A stretch of DNA of 9,252 nt from Kordiimonadaceae bacterium (GTDB taxonomy: Bacteria; Pseudomonadota; Alphaproteobacteria; Sphingomonadales; Kordiimonadaceae). The notes beneath the pieces are model-generated. The model had not been told where the DNA came from. It ran no database searches and worked only from the letters and a program-made list of their open reading frames with translations. Below, piece by piece: positions 7,816 through 9,252 of this stretch. The DNA is taken from assembly GCA_016763495.1 (NCBI GenBank), contig JAESTR010000148.1, positions 1 through 9,252 of the forward strand, in the 5' to 3' direction. Position numbers and translations under genes: made by a program. Numbering within the stretch: the first letter of the stretch is position 1; each line of letters begins with the position of its first letter.

Positions 7816-8317
7816 AGCCAGTATGTGGGGTACTGCCGTTTTGGCGCTGCATTATGAACACATAAGCGCACAGCGTCAGTAATACAGCTGAAATTAACAC
7901 GGGGAATAGCAAATAGTCCCAACTTGCCCCGACCGCCAACACCACGAGCGGGTTTGCGCCTGCCGGAGGGTGCACCGTACGGCTATATTGCATGCCTGCA
8001 ATTGATGTAGCGACTGACAAGCCAGCCACCCACCAACTTGGGCCAAACAGACTTAAAAACACCAAACCAACAAAGGTCGTGAGCAGGTGCCCGCCAATGA
8101 TATTGCGCGGCTGCGCCAGCGGGCTATCTGGTACAGCGAAGGCAAGGACCGCACTTGCACCAAGCGGTGCCATCAACAGCGGGTAGCCTGACGCATCAGC
8201 CACAAAGGCCACGAGCGCGATACTGACAGTTGCGCCTAGCCAAGACCAAAAAATATAGCTACTTGCCGGTCGGGCCGGCGCTTTGCTTGTCGTTAATGAT
8301 TTCACAGCTGAAAACAT
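7793..8317 (-). CDS. HPP-family integral membrane protein
   Basis: This 174-residue protein carries the HPP family signature: TVHPPAGANPLVVLAVG (114-130), together with the conserved PLAQPRNIIGGH (66-77) and PLLMAPLGASAVL (46-58). Hydrophobic stretches at about 22-41, 46-63, 75-91, 94-109 and 121-156 indicate four to five membrane passes in the inner membrane. There is no C-terminal CBS region, so this is the short stand-alone form. Cyanobacterial and plastid HPP members have been reported to act in nitrite transport; for this protein the substrate is unknown. The ATG at 8317 is supported by GAGAG six bases ahead (8324-8328). The gene follows the flavin reductase by 33 bases on the same strand, so the two are probably co-transcribed. 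Its last 23 bases, including the stop, overlap the 3' end of the convergent DUF885 gene. Confidence 0.93.
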   Translation of the reverse strand: MFSAVKSLTTSKAPARPASSYIFWSWLGATVSIALVAFVADASGYPLLMAPLGASAVLAFAVPDSPLAQPRNIIGGHLLTTFVGLVFLSLFGPSWWVAGLSVATSIAGMQYSRTVHPPAGANPLVVLAVGASWDYLLFPVLISAVLLTLCAYVFIMQRQNGSTPHTGFNAAWTL

Positions 8318-8350
8318 AATGTTCTCTCAGTCTTATTTCAATTTTACGGT

Positions 8351-9252
8351 TTAAAGTTCAATCGCCAGCGGTTCGTCTGCATTGTCCGTTACTGGAACAG
8401 CACAGCAAACTAACACTTCATCTTTGGCGGCAGGGAAAGCTGGTATTTTCTCGTAAGTAACTTTGCCTGTGAGCAGCTTAACCGCGCAGCTGCCACAGCT
8501 GCCTGTGCGGCAAGAAAAAGGCGCTTCAATGCCGTTATCCTCAGCGACTTCAAGCAGGGACTTATCAGTAGCATTCCACATTAATGTCTCGTCCGAGGCA
8601 GTGAACTGTACTTCAACAGGCGCATAGGTTTTTTTAGGTCTGGGGTTGGCGCGTTGTAGGCTGGAAGGACCAAAGGCTTCAAAATGAATTTGTTCATCAG
8701 CCACACCATTTTCTAGCAAACAATCATAGACCATCTGCATGAAGCGTTGCGGGCCGCACAAGTAGAAAGCGCCATCCAGCGGGAGTTTTTGTGCGGACAA
8801 CCAGTCGGCAGTCATACGGCCATTGAATGCCCCGGGGAATAATGCTCCGGGGAATGGCTTATCGGAATCTTGCAAACCACTAAAGGCCACTGCTAAATCA
8901 AAATTGCTATATTGCTGGTTCCAGCGCCGAAAATCAGCCAGAAACGCTGTGCCTGCGGGCTGCGTAGATGCATGCAAAAAGCGAATAAGTGCTGTACTAT
9001 CAGCATCAAGTAAACTTTCCGCCATTGCGATCATGGGCGTGATGCCAATGCCCGCAGATATAAATACTGAGGACTGCTCGCTTTTGCTCTGCAGAGTAAA
9101 ATCCCCTGCTGGCGCGTGCGCATGCACTGTGTCACCAACTTTTAGGCCCTCAGCCACATACCGGGATACATACCCATCTTTATTCGCCTTGATAGTCAGG
9201 CGTAACGCACCGCCCATTTTAGGCGCGCTTGAAAGTGTGTAGGTTCTGCGTA
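8351..9252 (-). CDS. Flavin reductase with C-terminal [2Fe-2S] ferredoxin domain (5' end outside the window)
   Basis: The reading frame runs open to the window edge, so the first in-window ATG (9217) is not the true start. The 299 visible residues begin with RRTYTLSSAP, the flavin-binding RxY(S/T) motif of the ferredoxin-NADP reductase superfamily. After it come GDTVHAHAPAGDFTL, the nucleotide-binding AGIGITPM (visible residues 66-73) and FYLCGPQRFM (162-171), which mark the NAD(P)H-binding domain. A plant-type ferredoxin domain ends the protein, with CRTGSCGSC supplying Cys247, Cys252 and Cys255 and a fourth ligand from Cys282 or Cys283 in LVCCAVPV. The order flavin, nucleotide, [2Fe-2S] is that of the Hcr and phthalate dioxygenase reductase groups, and the flavin domain also resembles that of flavohaemoglobin. 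The protein passes electrons from NAD(P)H to an unknown partner. A further N-terminal domain could lie outside the window. It is probably the upstream gene of an operon with the HPP gene. Confidence 0.93.
   Translation of the reverse strand, partial: RRTYTLSSAPKMGGALRLTIKANKDGYVSRYVAEGLKVGDTVHAHAPAGDFTLQSKSEQSSVFISAGIGITPMIAMAESLLDADSTALIRFLHASTQPAGTAFLADFRRWNQQYSNFDLAVAFSGLQDSDKPFPGALFPGAFNGRMTADWLSAQKLPLDGAFYLCGPQRFMQMVYDCLLENGVADEQIHFEAFGPSSLQRANPRPKKTYAPVEVQFTASDETLMWNATDKSLLEVAEDNGIEAPFSCRTGSCGSCAVKLLTGKVTYEKIPAFPAAKDEVLVCCAVPVTDNADEPLAIEL

Noticed and set aside
9215..9217. ATG as the start of the flavin reductase
   Set aside because: The frame stays open upstream and encodes RRTYTLSSAPK, the flavin-binding motif, so the gene begins outside the window.

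Overview
The window looks like alphaproteobacterial chromosome. The main evidence is a 180-kDa-class NAD-dependent glutamate dehydrogenase preceded by a PAS_5-type protein of a style I associate with Alphaproteobacteria. Base composition is moderate by eye and similar across the genes. I see no tRNA, rRNA, insertion sequence, CRISPR array, integrase or compositional break, so nothing points to an accessory island. The order cannot be fixed from sequence alone.

Left part, minus strand (51-6103): a PAS-domain protein of 374 residues (4979-6103) is followed after 24 bases by the large glutamate dehydrogenase (107-4954). Downstream lies a perfect 13-bp-stem terminator (51-85) that can work in both directions. 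The two genes are probably one transcription unit. The dehydrogenase has a GTG start and no visible Shine-Dalgarno, so it may be translationally coupled to the PAS gene. The dehydrogenase feeds glutamate carbon into the TCA cycle as 2-oxoglutarate and releases ammonium. A PAS protein co-transcribed with it is a reasonable candidate for a sensor or regulator, but that is inference.

Middle (6104-6441): a divergent, AT-rich intergenic region holds the 5' ends of the PAS and DUF885 genes. It contains a short inverted repeat near the PAS start but no convincing sigma-70 promoter by eye. On the plus strand follows a secreted DUF885-family putative metallopeptidase (6442-7815) with an intact HEGYPGHH motif.

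Right part, minus strand (7793-9252): an HPP-family membrane protein converges on the DUF885 gene and overlaps its 3' end by 23 bp. Upstream of it, with 33 bp between, is a flavin reductase with a C-terminal plant-type [2Fe-2S] domain, cut off by the window edge. The pair is probably an operon. HPP proteins have been linked to nitrite transport and the reductase resembles that of flavohaemoglobin, so nitrogen-oxide metabolism is a plausible but unproven theme.

I do not see a clear novel system. The most promising lead is the PAS protein with its uncharacterised C-terminal module placed directly ahead of the glutamate dehydrogenase.
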